A stretch of 64,000 nucleotides of DNA, from NCBI RefSeq assembly GCF_003966735.1, contig NZ_AP017378.1, forward strand, positions 791,501 to 855,500, read 5' to 3'. Made by a program: the position numbers and the translations under genes. The DNA is from Desulfovibrio ferrophilus (lineage in GTDB: Bacteria; Desulfobacterota; Desulfovibrionia; Desulfovibrionales; Desulfovibrionaceae). Below the pieces are notes generated by a model, which saw nothing but the letters and a program-made list of their open reading frames with translations, was not told where the DNA came from and did not search any database. This document shows positions 9,336 to 18,581 of this stretch, one piece after another; position 1 is the first letter of the stretch; the number at the start of each line of letters is the position of its first letter.

Positions 9336-10421
9336 ATGAAACGCAACTTCGTCACTCCCCATATTGTTCGTTTTGGCGCCCTTGCAATGGCGCTTCTGGT
9401 CTTGATTTGTGCCGCCTCGCCGGTGTGTGCCCGCATGGTCGAAGTCAACTGGTCACCAGAGGACGAGCAGGCCGAGATTCGCACCCGTGACGCCGCCCGG
9501 ACTGTAGGTTTCAAGCGTGCGGTCTACGATGAGGCACTGGATCTGTTGCCTGGTTCATTGAATGAGCACCGCAACGGGCTGCTGTACCAGTATCTGGCAC
9601 CTAAAGCCGCCGGATTTGTGCTCAGTTATTCCGAGGTGGTGCAGGCCGGGATTCCACAAGAGTCCTTGGCTCCTTCTGTCGATACTCCTGAAGGTGCACA
9701 AAGCGTAGCTCCGGGCTCCCTGACCCTTGCCCCGGGGCAGGGAGAAGCACTCTCCGTTATTGCCGCTCCCAACACGTTGCGCATGGAAGTGACCGTGAAC
9801 AGGACCGGACTCAAGGCTGAGCTCAAGCGTGCCGGTGTGTATTTCACCGTATCTTCGCCCCAGCCCTACGATTTGAGCCTGTTGGGTTCCGCTGCCGGAG
9901 CCTGGGATGAAATCGGTCGTTTGCAGGCCTTGTCTGGTGTCACTGTTCGTCGCGGAACGGAGCCGTTGCTGGAAGTGGATACCACTTTGGTGGAGCCTAC
10001 CGAGCAGGAAATCAAGGATGGTCTCGCGGAAGCTGCACCCATGTGGTCCGGTAGTTTGACGGCGCAAGGCAGGACCTGGAAAGCTTCGAATCGCAGCCTG
10101 GAAGAGGTGTGGTTCGAGTTGTGGGGCGGGTTCTTTACCCGGCCCGGAGCCGAAGCCGGAACCGTTGAACGAGTTCCTTTGAGTGTGTCCGGCTGGTACG
10201 CCCCGGATGGAGTCCAGGCCTTTGACAAGGAACTGGCCGCCTGGGATGAGGTCGTGGAAAGTGCACAACTGCGCGAGGTGCTGATGCTGCCCGATGGCAT
10301 CGCCGCCGTCTGGAGTGTGAGAACTCTGGATCGAGCTTCACTGCGACTTAAGTTGGATCAGAATCTGCCTGACCGAGGGTTGTCCTGGGATTTTTCCGGG
10401 CAGCCTGAATCCAGAGAATAA
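9336..10421 (+). CDS. exported protein of unknown function
   Basis: 361 residues with a signal peptide (hydrophobic FGALAMALLVLICAASPVCA). The mature N-terminus (EIRTRDAARTVGFKRAVYDEAL) resembles the amphipathic helix pattern of FlgT-N/DUF2066-type envelope proteins, but I do not recognise the family with certainty. There are no catalytic motifs and no TPR. The ATG has only a weak GGA; an in-frame GTG at 9318 with AAAGGA four bases upstream is an equally good start. It lies just after a terminator and 19 bases before pgsA, so it may share a transcript with pgsA. Confidence 0.65.
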   Translation: MKRNFVTPHIVRFGALAMALLVLICAASPVCARMVEVNWSPEDEQAEIRTRDAARTVGFKRAVYDEALDLLPGSLNEHRNGLLYQYLAPKAAGFVLSYSEVVQAGIPQESLAPSVDTPEGAQSVAPGSLTLAPGQGEALSVIAAPNTLRMEVTVNRTGLKAELKRAGVYFTVSSPQPYDLSLLGSAAGAWDEIGRLQALSGVTVRRGTEPLLEVDTTLVEPTEQEIKDGLAEAAPMWSGSLTAQGRTWKASNRSLEEVWFELWGGFFTRPGAEAGTVERVPLSVSGWYAPDGVQAFDKELAAWDEVVESAQLREVLMLPDGIAAVWSVRTLDRASLRLKLDQNLPDRGLSWDFSGQPESRE

Positions 10422-10440
10422 CTCCCGGGGGGGGACGACC

Positions 10441-11016
10441 ATGACCATGCGTGAGAACAATTGGACGATCCCCAACCTGCTGACTGTGGTGCGCATTATG
10501 CTCACTCCGGTCGTTGTCATGGCCTTCATTCATAAGCGTGTGGACCTGGCGTTGCTTTCTTTTTTTGTGGCCGGGATTACAGACGCTCTGGATGGTCTGC
10601 TGGCCCGGTTACTTAAGCAGCGGACTGAACTCGGGGCCATGCTTGATCCGCTGGCTGATAAGGTGCTGATTGTGGCCACTATCCTTTGCCTGGGGATTCT
10701 GGAGTGGGTTCCGGCATGGCTGGTCGTTATTGTCATCACGCGGGACCTGATCATCGTGGGTGGCCTGATGCTGGTCAACCTCTGGGGGGTGGACGTACGC
10801 TCCCAAATCCGTCCGACCTTTGCTTCCAAGACCAATACCTCTGCTCAGATCGTGTTGATTCTGCTGATACTCACCGAGCGCATGGACTGGATGTTCTTGC
10901 CCTGGCTCCAGCCTGTGGTCTTGTATCTGACGGCAGTTCTGACTGTGTATACCGGTATTGATTATGTGATGCGCGGGTTGGCCCTGATTCCATCGGGAGA
11001 AGATGGAAAGGGCTGA
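10441..11016 (+). CDS. pgsA: CDP-diacylglycerol--glycerol-3-phosphate 3-phosphatidyltransferase
   Basis: Inner-membrane enzyme forming phosphatidylglycerophosphate, the committed step to phosphatidylglycerol and cardiolipin. The CDP-alcohol phosphotransferase signature DGx2ARx8Gx3Dx3D is complete (DGLLAR, then G, then DPLAD). Four or five hydrophobic segments are visible in 191 residues, the usual PgsA length. A G-rich stretch precedes ATG 10441, with a second in-frame ATG two codons later. The transcript ends at a strong bidirectional terminator shared with tatA. Confidence 0.95.
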   Translation: MTMRENNWTIPNLLTVVRIMLTPVVVMAFIHKRVDLALLSFFVAGITDALDGLLARLLKQRTELGAMLDPLADKVLIVATILCLGILEWVPAWLVVIVITRDLIIVGGLMLVNLWGVDVRSQIRPTFASKTNTSAQIVLILLILTERMDWMFLPWLQPVVLYLTAVLTVYTGIDYVMRGLALIPSGEDGKG

Positions 11017-11057
11017 TGTTTGCGATGTGTGCGGAACCTGTGCTGAATAGGGCATGC

Positions 11058-11094
11058 AAAACGCCCCGGGAGCCAGAGGCTCTCGGGGCGTTTT
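11058..11094. terminator. bidirectional terminator between pgsA and tatA
   Basis: A very long hairpin (11058-11074 pairing with 11078-11094, loop AGA) carries AAAA on the left and TTTT on the right, so it works for both convergent genes. Confidence 0.92.
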
Positions 11095-11115
11095 GGTGGA
11101 AATATCTGGACGGGC

Positions 11116-11319
11116 TTACGCCTTGTCCTTTTCCTCTTTCTTTTCTTCGGATTTGTTGGGGGTCACATCGATTTCATCGGGCTCGTTGGTCGCCTTTTTG
11201 AAATTGCTGATGGCCCTGCCAAGGCCTCCGCCGATCTCGGGGAGCTTTTTGGCGCCGAAGATCACCAGGACGATAAGCAGAATGATGATAAGTTCCCAGA
11301 AACCAGGTGCTCCGAGCAT
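11116..11319 (-). CDS. tatA: twin-arginine translocase subunit TatA
   Basis: 67-residue TatA/E protein: one N-terminal membrane helix ([14 protein letters not shown]), the FGAKKLPE hinge, a [12 protein letters not shown] amphipathic helix and a charged Lys/Glu tail. It oligomerises to form the conduit for folded Tat substrates. The start at 11319 has GGAGGA six bases upstream and is followed by the usual short periplasmic N-terminus; a longer frame to 11358 has no such support. No tatB or tatC lies in the window. The amidase at 5.1 kb has a Tat-like signal and could be a client. Confidence 0.95.
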   Translation of the reverse strand: MLGAPGFWELIIILLIVLVIFGAKKLPEIGGGLGRAISNFKKATNEPDEIDVTPNKSEEKKEEKDKA

Positions 11320-11442
11320 TGTCTTTCCTCCGTTGGATTGGATTGTTGCGCTATACACTTCGGCTTTGGGCAGGTCAAGAAGGCTTACAAAATCCAGAAG
11401 AATAATCGGCTTGCCATTTCCGGGGATTACTGGAAGAAAACC

Positions 11443-11469
11443 AAGTGACCGGTAGGTTTCCGGTTACTT
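11443..11469 (+). promoter_or_regulatory. inverted repeat upstream of the Cys-rich protein gene
   Basis: AAGTGACCGG (11443-11452) and CCGGTTACTT (11460-11469) pair with one mismatch around a seven-base spacer, 31 bases before the start codon. It could be an operator or an mRNA hairpin. No T-run follows. Confidence 0.35.
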
Positions 11470-11500
11470 ACTTTGCTGGAATTGAGATAAGGATGACTTC

Positions 11501-11899
11501 ATGGCCGACAACGTCCGGCATTTTCCCGCGTGCGCCTGCAGGCACTATGAATTAGGTCATTGCCTGTATGAGGAACGTCTGAATCCTGGGTTTCGGGAGC
11601 GCTGGCGTTGCAAGGTGCTTACTGAGTGGGAAAAAGCCTATGATGATTTTCTGCTCCGGGCAGAGGCCTTCCACCTGAAGCCAGAAGAAGCTGTGGAATT
11701 GTGGGAAGCTCGATTGGAACGGCTCATGGCTCAGGCTCGGCAGTGTCCTGATTTTTCGGCAGGGGCCGAAGAGTCTGCTACGGGCTGTCTGAACGAACTC
11801 GAAGGTCTGTGCATGAAGATGTTGCCTGAGTGTGACGGGAGATGCCGTCATTACACCATCCTTAAATCAGATAACAATATTAACGGCTGCGACGATTAA
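11501..11899 (+). CDS. small cysteine-rich protein of unknown function
   Basis: 132 residues with ten cysteines, arranged as CAC near residue 11, further singles in the first 40 residues and a second group near the C-terminus (GLCMKMLPECDGRC and GC). No signal peptide or membrane segment is visible, so the cysteines probably bind metal in the cytoplasm. I do not recognise the family. AAGGA sits about eight bases before the ATG. It is followed after 26 bases by another unrecognised gene and then a HAD phosphatase, probably one operon. Confidence 0.7.
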   Translation: MADNVRHFPACACRHYELGHCLYEERLNPGFRERWRCKVLTEWEKAYDDFLLRAEAFHLKPEEAVELWEARLERLMAQARQCPDFSAGAEESATGCLNELEGLCMKMLPECDGRCRHYTILKSDNNINGCDD

Positions 11900-11925
11900 C
11901 GCCGCCGGGAACGTGGAGAACGACC

Positions 11926-12732
11926 ATGCCCCAGCCTCGTCTGGTCATTTCATTCCCTCAGATGCACCCTAGGTCCCGCCCTGAACCTGTTTCTGGCGTG
12001 ACGTATCTCGACCCTGGCCTGGCCCCCGAAGACGCGGGGCAGCTTATGCCGGAAGCATTGCCCCTGACCCGGGCCGAAGCTGCCGGTTGGTTGGCTCAGG
12101 CCGTTGGCTATGCCGATCTGTTCAGGAAACCTGGTGAGCTTCTGGCTGCGTATACGGCTGGAGGCAACGATTTTTATTCTGAAACGGCGCATGCCATTGT
12201 CAGCGAGCTGCGGGCCATGGACAAACCCCGTGAAGATGATGCCCAGAGCAAGGAGCTCATTCGTGCCCAGGCCTTATTGCTGTTGTCCTGGCAGCGTGAA
12301 CAATCTCTGATGGAGATCGGTAGTCTGGACAATGGAGTCGAGGCCTCCTGGGATGGTATGGGAGAGGCTTTGGGCTTGGAGCCGGACGATGCCGCCGAGT
12401 TGGCCGAAGTGGCCGCGCATATTCGCCCGGATCTGCATACGTCGCTTTTCTCCGTTGCCGATGAATGGCTCCCTGTACTGGATGCCATGCTCAGATTGAT
12501 TCCGGCGCAAGCTGCTCTGTATGTGGATGATGCAGGTGTGCTGGCTCATTGGCGCGAACTCGGGCTGAAATTCGTCCCTGCAGAAGCTGAGGACTGCGAA
12601 GATCTGCCCGAGGGCGAGTGGCAGATGCTGCGCGCCACAGGATACGATCTGCTGGGGGCAAAGGGAGACGCTGCAGAATTCCTGGCCGAGCGTCTGGTTT
12701 TTGCACCTGCTGGAGTTCTGGATGCCGCGTAG
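11926..12732 (+). CDS. protein of unknown function, acidic
   Basis: 268 residues, acidic and mostly helical, with no signal peptide, membrane segment or known motif; a segment near 150-215 (LEPDDAAELAEVAAHIRP) is Ala/Glu-rich. No family was recognised. It lies between a cysteine-rich protein and a HAD phosphatase with which it overlaps by 11 bases, so coexpression with the phosphatase is likely. Codon use is like its neighbours. Confidence 0.7.
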   Translation: MPQPRLVISFPQMHPRSRPEPVSGVTYLDPGLAPEDAGQLMPEALPLTRAEAAGWLAQAVGYADLFRKPGELLAAYTAGGNDFYSETAHAIVSELRAMDKPREDDAQSKELIRAQALLLLSWQREQSLMEIGSLDNGVEASWDGMGEALGLEPDDAAELAEVAAHIRPDLHTSLFSVADEWLPVLDAMLRLIPAQAALYVDDAGVLAHWRELGLKFVPAEAEDCEDLPEGEWQMLRATGYDLLGAKGDAAEFLAERLVFAPAGVLDAA

Positions 12733-13402
12733 TGCCTTGATCTGTAATGATTTTCTGTCAACTGATTTTCTACGTGGCCTCAAGGGAATTGCCTTTGACT
12801 GCGACGGTGTCCTGTTTGATTCTTGGGAGGCCAACAAGGCCTACTACAATGGAATCCGCGCGGGGTTGGATTTTGGCCCCATGGATGCCGACATGGAGCG
12901 CTATGTCCATGCTCATACGGTCAAGGAATCCATTCATTACGTCACGCCTGAGGACCGCTGGGACGAGGCGTTTACCGTCGCCAAGAGCCTTGAATATCGT
13001 GATCTGCTGCACCACATGATCCCCGAGCCCGGATTGGAAACCATGCTGGGTGCCGCACGCGAGGCAGGGCTCAGGTTGGGGATCTTCACCAACCGCACCA
13101 ATACGATGGAACTGGTACTGGATATTTTTGGCCTTGAGCAGTATTTTTCACCGGTGATGACAGCCGGAAAAGTGGCGCCCAAGCCTCGCCCCGATGGATT
13201 GCATCGTATTTTGGACGAGTGGGGCGTGCGTCCCCATGAAATTGTTTTTGTTGGTGATTCGCATCTGGACGGTGATGCTGCCCGTGCCGCAGGTGTTCCC
13301 TTCTGGGCATACAAAGCTCCGTCTTTGGTGGCAGATTTGCACCTGCCGGATTTCTGGAGTCTCCTGCGTCAGTTACGGCGTGCGTACAGCCTTGATCCTT
13401 GA
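12722..13402 (+). CDS. HAD-superfamily hydrolase (phosphoglycolate phosphatase-like)
   Basis: 226-residue HAD phosphatase. Motif I is DCDGVLFDS, motif II FTNRT, the motif III lysine is in VAPKPRPDG, and motif IV is FVGDSHLDGDA. The helical cap lies between motifs I and II (subclass IA), as in Gph and PGMB-like enzymes. The substrate is unknown. GGAG lies six bases before ATG 12722, within the end of the preceding gene. An upstream in-frame ATG at 12701 has no such site. Confidence 0.85.
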   Translation: MPRSALICNDFLSTDFLRGLKGIAFDCDGVLFDSWEANKAYYNGIRAGLDFGPMDADMERYVHAHTVKESIHYVTPEDRWDEAFTVAKSLEYRDLLHHMIPEPGLETMLGAAREAGLRLGIFTNRTNTMELVLDIFGLEQYFSPVMTAGKVAPKPRPDGLHRILDEWGVRPHEIVFVGDSHLDGDAARAAGVPFWAYKAPSLVADLHLPDFWSLLRQLRRAYSLDP

Positions 13403-13518
13403 ACCGTATTCTTTGAATTTTTTCTTGATAACCGCACCTGTCTGTGCCAACACTTTGACTACGCCACCATCAGCCTTTTGGCTTAATGAGGGCGTTGAAC
13501 ATCCTTAAGGAGGACGCG

Positions 13519-13812
13519 TTGGGCCTGTTCATACAAGGAATTGCCGAAGTCCTGTCGATCGTTTTGAATCTCTATATGTGGATCGTGATCATCTCTGCCC
13601 TGCTGAGTTGGGTAAACCCCGATCCCTATAATCCTATTGTTCGCACGTTGAGAAACCTGACCGAACCCGTTTTTTGGCGGGTCCGGAGTTGGTTGCCATT
13701 TTTGAATATCGGGGGCCTCGATCTGACCCCCATTGTGATTCTGCTGGGCATTGTCTTCCTGAAGACTGTCCTGGTGGGTAACCTGTTCAGGCTCGCCATG
13801 CATATGGGCTAG
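13519..13812 (+). CDS. yggT: YggT family integral membrane protein
   Basis: 97-residue membrane protein with two YGGT-type hydrophobic units; the N-terminal (GIAEVLSIVLNLYMWIVII) and C-terminal (ILLGIVFLKTVLV) helices flank the WVNPDPYNPIVRTL loop typical of the family, which is linked to cell division and plastid or nucleoid partitioning. The TTG start is chosen because a perfect AAGGAGG lies five bases upstream; an in-frame ATG at 13486 has no site and would give an unusually long N-terminus. The gene leads into divIVA. Confidence 0.88.
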   Translation: MGLFIQGIAEVLSIVLNLYMWIVIISALLSWVNPDPYNPIVRTLRNLTEPVFWRVRSWLPFLNIGGLDLTPIVILLGIVFLKTVLVGNLFRLAMHMG

Positions 13813-13821
13813 GGAGTGGCC

Positions 13822-14328
13822 ATGGCTGTTACCAAAATCGATGTTCTGAATAAGATTTTTGGGCGTTCGTTTCGGGGGTATACCTGCAACGAAGTGGACG
13901 CTTTTCTTCAGGACATCGCCGAATCCTTGGGCGGCTTGGCCGAAGAGAAGGATGCGCTGGGATCGCGTGTGCAGATGCTGGAAGAGCAACTCGAAGAGCA
14001 CAAGGGGCGCGAGCAGACTCTGCGTGATACCCTGATGACCACCCAGCGCATGATGGATGATATGAAAGCCAACGCCCAAAGAGAGGCGCAGCTGATCATT
14101 GATGCCGCCAACTCCAAGGCCGAGATCATGGTTCAGCAATCGCATCAGCGTTTGGCTCAACTGCACGGTGACATTTCCGAGCTCAAGAAGCAGCGCACAC
14201 AGTTTGAGATCAAGCTGCGCTCTATTCTGGATGCACACGTACGCATGCTGGAAGCCGATAAGGAAGAACAGAACGAGCTTGATGTCGCTGAATCCAAGCT
14301 CAAGTTCATTGCCAAGCCGGGGGCCTAG
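13822..14328 (+). CDS. divIVA: DivIVA domain protein
   Basis: 168-residue coiled-coil protein. The first 40 residues contain the membrane-binding DivIVA/GpsB module (KIDVLNKIFGRSFRGY, then EVDAFLQDI), followed by a long coiled coil to about residue 150. DivIVA proteins sense negative membrane curvature and organise poles or septa. AGGGAG sits five bases before ATG 13822; a GTG at 13816 overlaps that site. It is tightly packed between yggT and yggU, a conserved arrangement that also occurs in Gram-positive bacteria. Confidence 0.92.
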   Translation: MAVTKIDVLNKIFGRSFRGYTCNEVDAFLQDIAESLGGLAEEKDALGSRVQMLEEQLEEHKGREQTLRDTLMTTQRMMDDMKANAQREAQLIIDAANSKAEIMVQQSHQRLAQLHGDISELKKQRTQFEIKLRSILDAHVRMLEADKEEQNELDVAESKLKFIAKPGA

Positions 14329-14334
14329 CGGCCT

Positions 14335-14619
14335 GTGGCTGCGGTGCCCGAATACGCCGAACAGATCGATGGGGCCTGGTGGCTCAAGGTCTGGGTTCAG
14401 CCTGGAGCAAAGAAGTCCCTGCTGGACGGCATTCATGATGGGCGTTTGAAGATCAGACTCCAGGCTCCGGCCGTGGAGAATAAGGCGAACAAGGCCCTTG
14501 TGGCCTTTGTAGCCAAGACTTTTGGAATCAAGAGGAATCGCGTCGCTCTAGTTCGTGGCGAGAAAAGCCGCGCCAAGACGTTGGTTATAGATTCGGAGAC
14601 CTCTCCCGAATGGCCCTGA
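14335..14619 (+). CDS. yggU: DUF167/YggU family protein
   Basis: 94-residue cytoplasmic protein with the family pattern WVQPGAKKSLLDG, the RLQAPAVENKANKALVAFVAK helix region and the ARGEKSR-like basic loop. The function is unknown; yggT and yggU are neighbours in many genomes. No ATG is available; it starts at GTG 14335 or, less likely, GTG 14344, with only a distant G-rich ribosome-binding site, so it may depend on translation of divIVA, whose stop is six bases upstream. Confidence 0.85.
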   Translation: MAAVPEYAEQIDGAWWLKVWVQPGAKKSLLDGIHDGRLKIRLQAPAVENKANKALVAFVAKTFGIKRNRVALVRGEKSRAKTLVIDSETSPEWP

Positions 14620-14662
14620 AAGGAAAGAGGGCTTGAACAACCAAAACCCAGGAGAAGGATCA

Positions 14663-14890
14663 ATGGAAAAGCAGGATCTTGAACTGATCGCAGAACTCTC
14701 CGACATGAACCCTGAAGTGAAGATTCTTTGGGAAGAGCATCTCCTTTATGAGAAGCAGCTTGATAAGCTGGATAAGAAGTCACACCTAACCCCCGAAGAA
14801 GATCGGGTGGTCAAGGAAGTAAAGAAGAAGAAGCTGACGGGCAAGACCAAGTTGCTCAACATATTGGCAAGACATCGCGCGGAGGCTTAA
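14663..14890 (+). CDS. small DUF465/YdcH-like protein
   Basis: 75-residue, highly charged helical protein ([19 protein letters not shown], then [20 protein letters not shown]) fitting the DUF465/YdcH family of short coiled-coil proteins of unknown function. GGAGAAGGA precedes the ATG. It ends one base before ilvB, so it is cotranscribed and probably translationally coupled. Confidence 0.8.
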   Translation: MEKQDLELIAELSDMNPEVKILWEEHLLYEKQLDKLDKKSHLTPEEDRVVKEVKKKKLTGKTKLLNILARHRAEA

Positions 14891-14891
14891 T

Positions 14892-16592
14892 ATGGAGCTC
14901 ACCGGGGCTCAGATCCTTTTGGAAAGTATGAAGAAGGAAGGCGTTGATTCGGTCTTTGGCTTCCCTGGTGGAGCTGTGATCGATATTTATGACGAGCTTC
15001 CGAAGCACCCGGAAATCAAGCATTACCTGGTGCGTCATGAACAGGGGGCGATCCACGCCGCCGACGGCTACGCCCGTGCCACGGGTAAGGTCGGGGTGTG
15101 CCTGGTGACCTCGGGCCCCGGTGCGACCAATACTGTCACAGGTATTGCCAACGCATACCTGGACTCCATTCCAGTGGTCATTTTTACCGGGCAGGTCCCG
15201 TCTCCCCTGATTGGCAACGATGCCTTCCAGGAAGTGGACATCGTGGGTATCACCCGCCCGTGTACAAAGCACAATTATCTGGTCAAGGACATCAACAAGA
15301 TGGCCGAGACCATAGCCGAAGCATTCTATATTGCGCGTACTGGCAGGCCCGGTCCTGTACTCGTTGATCTGCCCAAGGACGTGCTCCAGCAGATGGCGGA
15401 GTTCAAGTATCCCAAGTCTGTGTCCATGCGTAGCTACAATCCGAATACCAAGCCTAATAATAAGCAGATTAAGCGTGCGCTGGATCTGATTTGCAAGGCC
15501 GACAAACCGTTGTTCTACGTGGGCGGAGGCGTAATTTCCGCCAATGCGCATGAGGAACTGACCTGGTTGGCTCACACGCTGAAGGTTCCGGTCACTGCGA
15601 CGCTCATGGGCCTGGGCGCTTTCCCGGGCAATGACGAGTTGTGGCTGGGCATGCTTGGCATGCACGGCACTTATGCTGCCAACAGAGCGGTGCAGGAATG
15701 TGATTTGCTCATTGCCGTGGGTGCGCGCTTTGACGACCGAGTAACCGGTAAGTTGGATACCTTTGCCCCCAATGCCACGGTCATTCACGTGGACGTGGAC
15801 CCCACCTCCATTCGTAAGAATGTGTCCGTTGACGTTCCCATTGTTTCGGACTGCATGCAGGCCTTGTCCGGCATGAAGGAAATGATGGAGAAGGGCGAGG
15901 CTGGCAAGGGCAAATGCAAGGTTCACCAGCAGTGGCGCAAGCGCATTGCCAAATGGAAGACCGATCATCCTCTGACCTACAATGGTGCGGACGACCCCAA
16001 GGTTATCAAGCCCCAGGCCGTGGTCGAGAGCATTTACGAGTTGACCAAGGGCGATGCCATCATCACCACCGAGGTGGGGCAGAACCAGATGTGGGCGGCG
16101 CAGTTCTACAACTACCACGCTCCTCGAACTCTGCTGACCTCGGGCGGACTTGGTACCATGGGCTACGGCTTCCCCGCCGCCATTGGTGCGCAGGTGGCTT
16201 TCCCGGACAAGCTGGTCATCGATGTGGCTGGCGACGGGTCCATTCAGATGTGTATTCAGGAGATGGCCACGGCAGTGTGTTACAACCTGCCCGTGAAGAT
16301 CGTCATCCTGAATAACGGTTTCCTTGGCATGGTCCGGCAGTGGCAGGAGTTGTTCTATGAGAAGAACTACTGCTCCACATGCATGGACTACGCCCCTGAC
16401 TTCGTGCAGCTTGCCAAGGCCTATGGGGCCGAAGGCTTCCGCGTGACCGATCCCAAGAAGGTGAAGTCAACGTTGAAGAAGGCCTTTGCACTTCCCGGAC
16501 CGGTGATTGTGGATATCCCCGTGGCCAAGGAAGAGAACGTCTATCCCATGGTCCCGGCGGGTGCTTCCCTGTCCGAGATGTTGCTCGTTTAG
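14892..16592 (+). CDS. ilvB: acetolactate synthase large (catalytic) subunit
   Basis: 566-residue thiamine-diphosphate and FAD enzyme condensing two pyruvates, or pyruvate with 2-oxobutyrate, the first common step of valine, leucine and isoleucine synthesis. The TPP-activating Glu lies in [15 protein letters not shown], an FAD-domain motif is [10 protein letters not shown], and the TPP/Mg motif is GDGSIQM followed by NN. GGAGG is seven bases before ATG 14892. ilvN follows after 12 bases and ilvC further on, giving a dedicated ilvBN-C operon. Confidence 0.97.
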   Translation: MELTGAQILLESMKKEGVDSVFGFPGGAVIDIYDELPKHPEIKHYLVRHEQGAIHAADGYARATGKVGVCLVTSGPGATNTVTGIANAYLDSIPVVIFTGQVPSPLIGNDAFQEVDIVGITRPCTKHNYLVKDINKMAETIAEAFYIARTGRPGPVLVDLPKDVLQQMAEFKYPKSVSMRSYNPNTKPNNKQIKRALDLICKADKPLFYVGGGVISANAHEELTWLAHTLKVPVTATLMGLGAFPGNDELWLGMLGMHGTYAANRAVQECDLLIAVGARFDDRVTGKLDTFAPNATVIHVDVDPTSIRKNVSVDVPIVSDCMQALSGMKEMMEKGEAGKGKCKVHQQWRKRIAKWKTDHPLTYNGADDPKVIKPQAVVESIYELTKGDAIITTEVGQNQMWAAQFYNYHAPRTLLTSGGLGTMGYGFPAAIGAQVAFPDKLVIDVAGDGSIQMCIQEMATAVCYNLPVKIVILNNGFLGMVRQWQELFYEKNYCSTCMDYAPDFVQLAKAYGAEGFRVTDPKKVKSTLKKAFALPGPVIVDIPVAKEENVYPMVPAGASLSEMLLV

Positions 16593-16604
16593 GAGGCTGC
16601 CCCG

Positions 16605-17087
16605 ATGTCGAGACATGTACTCTCTGTTCTTGTGGAAAATGAACCCGGTGTGCTTTCGCGTATTTCCGGGCTGTTCAGTGGCCGCGGTTTCAATATCGAG
16701 TCCCTCAATGTGGGGCCGACCTTGGAACGCGATGTGTCGTTGATGACGATTTCCACCTCCGCTCCTGAAGTGATCATCGAACAGATCATCAAGCAACTGC
16801 GCAAGCTCGTCACGGTCATCAAGGTTGTTGACATGAATGAGCACAAGGCCGTGGAACGCGAGATGGTCTTGGTGAAAGTCAGCGCCATGGATACCTCCCG
16901 TGCTGAAATCCTTCGAATTGTAGATATCTTCCGCTGTAAAGTAGTGGATGTGGCTGCGGACGAGCTGACCATTGAGGCCACCGGAAATCGTGATAAGGTA
17001 GGGGCGATTATCGACCTACTACGGCGATTTGGTATCAAGGAAATTGCTCGGACCGGGACTGTTGCACTCAAGAGAAGTATGCAGTAA
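16605..17087 (+). CDS. ilvN: acetolactate synthase small (regulatory) subunit
   Basis: 160 residues: an N-terminal ACT domain (SVLVENEPGVLSRISGLFSG, about 4-75) and a C-terminal small-subunit domain (about 85-158). It binds valine and confers feedback inhibition on IlvB. AGGAGG lies seven bases before the ATG and overlaps the end of ilvB. Domain order and length are standard. Confidence 0.96.
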   Translation: MSRHVLSVLVENEPGVLSRISGLFSGRGFNIESLNVGPTLERDVSLMTISTSAPEVIIEQIIKQLRKLVTVIKVVDMNEHKAVEREMVLVKVSAMDTSRAEILRIVDIFRCKVVDVAADELTIEATGNRDKVGAIIDLLRRFGIKEIARTGTVALKRSMQ

Positions 17088-17096
17088 TAGATTACC

Positions 17097-17179
17097 CGCC
17101 GGGACGATGACCCGGCGTGGCCCATTCCCAAAACCAATATGAGGATCAGCCGCCGGGGAGTACTCCGGGGGCTGATTTT
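17097..17179 (+). promoter_or_regulatory. two tandem hairpins between ilvN and ilvC
   Basis: Hairpin 1 is CGCCGGG-N7-CCCGGCG (17097-17117). Hairpin 2 joins ATCAGCC (17145-17151) to GGCTGAT (17170-17176) with an inner palindrome GGAGTACTCC, followed by only four Ts. They lie in a 137-base spacer. Partial termination, RNA processing or mRNA stabilisation of the two halves are possible; no leader peptide or known riboswitch was recognised. Confidence 0.45.
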
Positions 17180-17206
17180 GTCTGTAATTTTGAATAGGAA
17201 CATTAA

Positions 17207-18214
<1,008 letters not shown>

Positions 18215-18420
18215 TTAGGAAGCGGCTCGGATCGGCTGCTCTGCATTCGAATGGCTTGTCCCGCGCCGGAGGGCGTTAGGCTGTATCGACTTAGCGCTGC
18301 TAAGCCTGCTGCGCCTTCCTTCTCCGGCTCGTGAACGCTCATCCTCGGTGCGACGAGCAGCGCTCCTCGACGCTTCCTGGGAGCCCTGTTCAACAGTCGG
18401 ACTTCCGAAAGAAGAAAAGA
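18215..18420. repeat. structured, GC-rich non-coding spacer downstream of ilvC
   Basis: Between the ilvC stop and its terminator lie about 200 bases without a credible gene. They contain an imperfect 22-base palindrome (CGACGAGCAGCGCTCCTCGACG) and repeated GCTGC/GCGC words. Length, base composition and position resemble dispersed intergenic repeats or a 3' UTR-derived small RNA; neither can be proved without comparing the genome. Confidence 0.3.
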
Positions 18421-18426
18421 ATCAAG

Positions 18427-18457
18427 GCCGCGTCCCTTTAGGGGCGCGGCTTTTATT
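18427..18457 (+). terminator. intrinsic terminator of the ilv operon
   Basis: A 10-bp stem GCCGCGTCCC with GGGGCGCGGC (18427-18436, 18441-18450; one G-T pair), loop TTTA, followed by TTTTATT. It lies 213 bases after ilvC. Confidence 0.85.
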
Positions 18458-18581
18458 GTGGGGTAAGGATGAAGAGTGGCGTTGGCAGAACATCAACCGA
18501 AGAGGAGTTTGCCCTTGGTAGACAGGGCGGGATTTGGTGGGTATTATCTTGAATAATGGGGAATCCCTTTCAGGAGTAGCC

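Noticed and set aside
18240-18310. tRNA-like ATTCGAAT and GC-rich stems downstream of ilvC
   Set aside because: No acceptor stem, anticodon arm or CCA-compatible end can be drawn around it.
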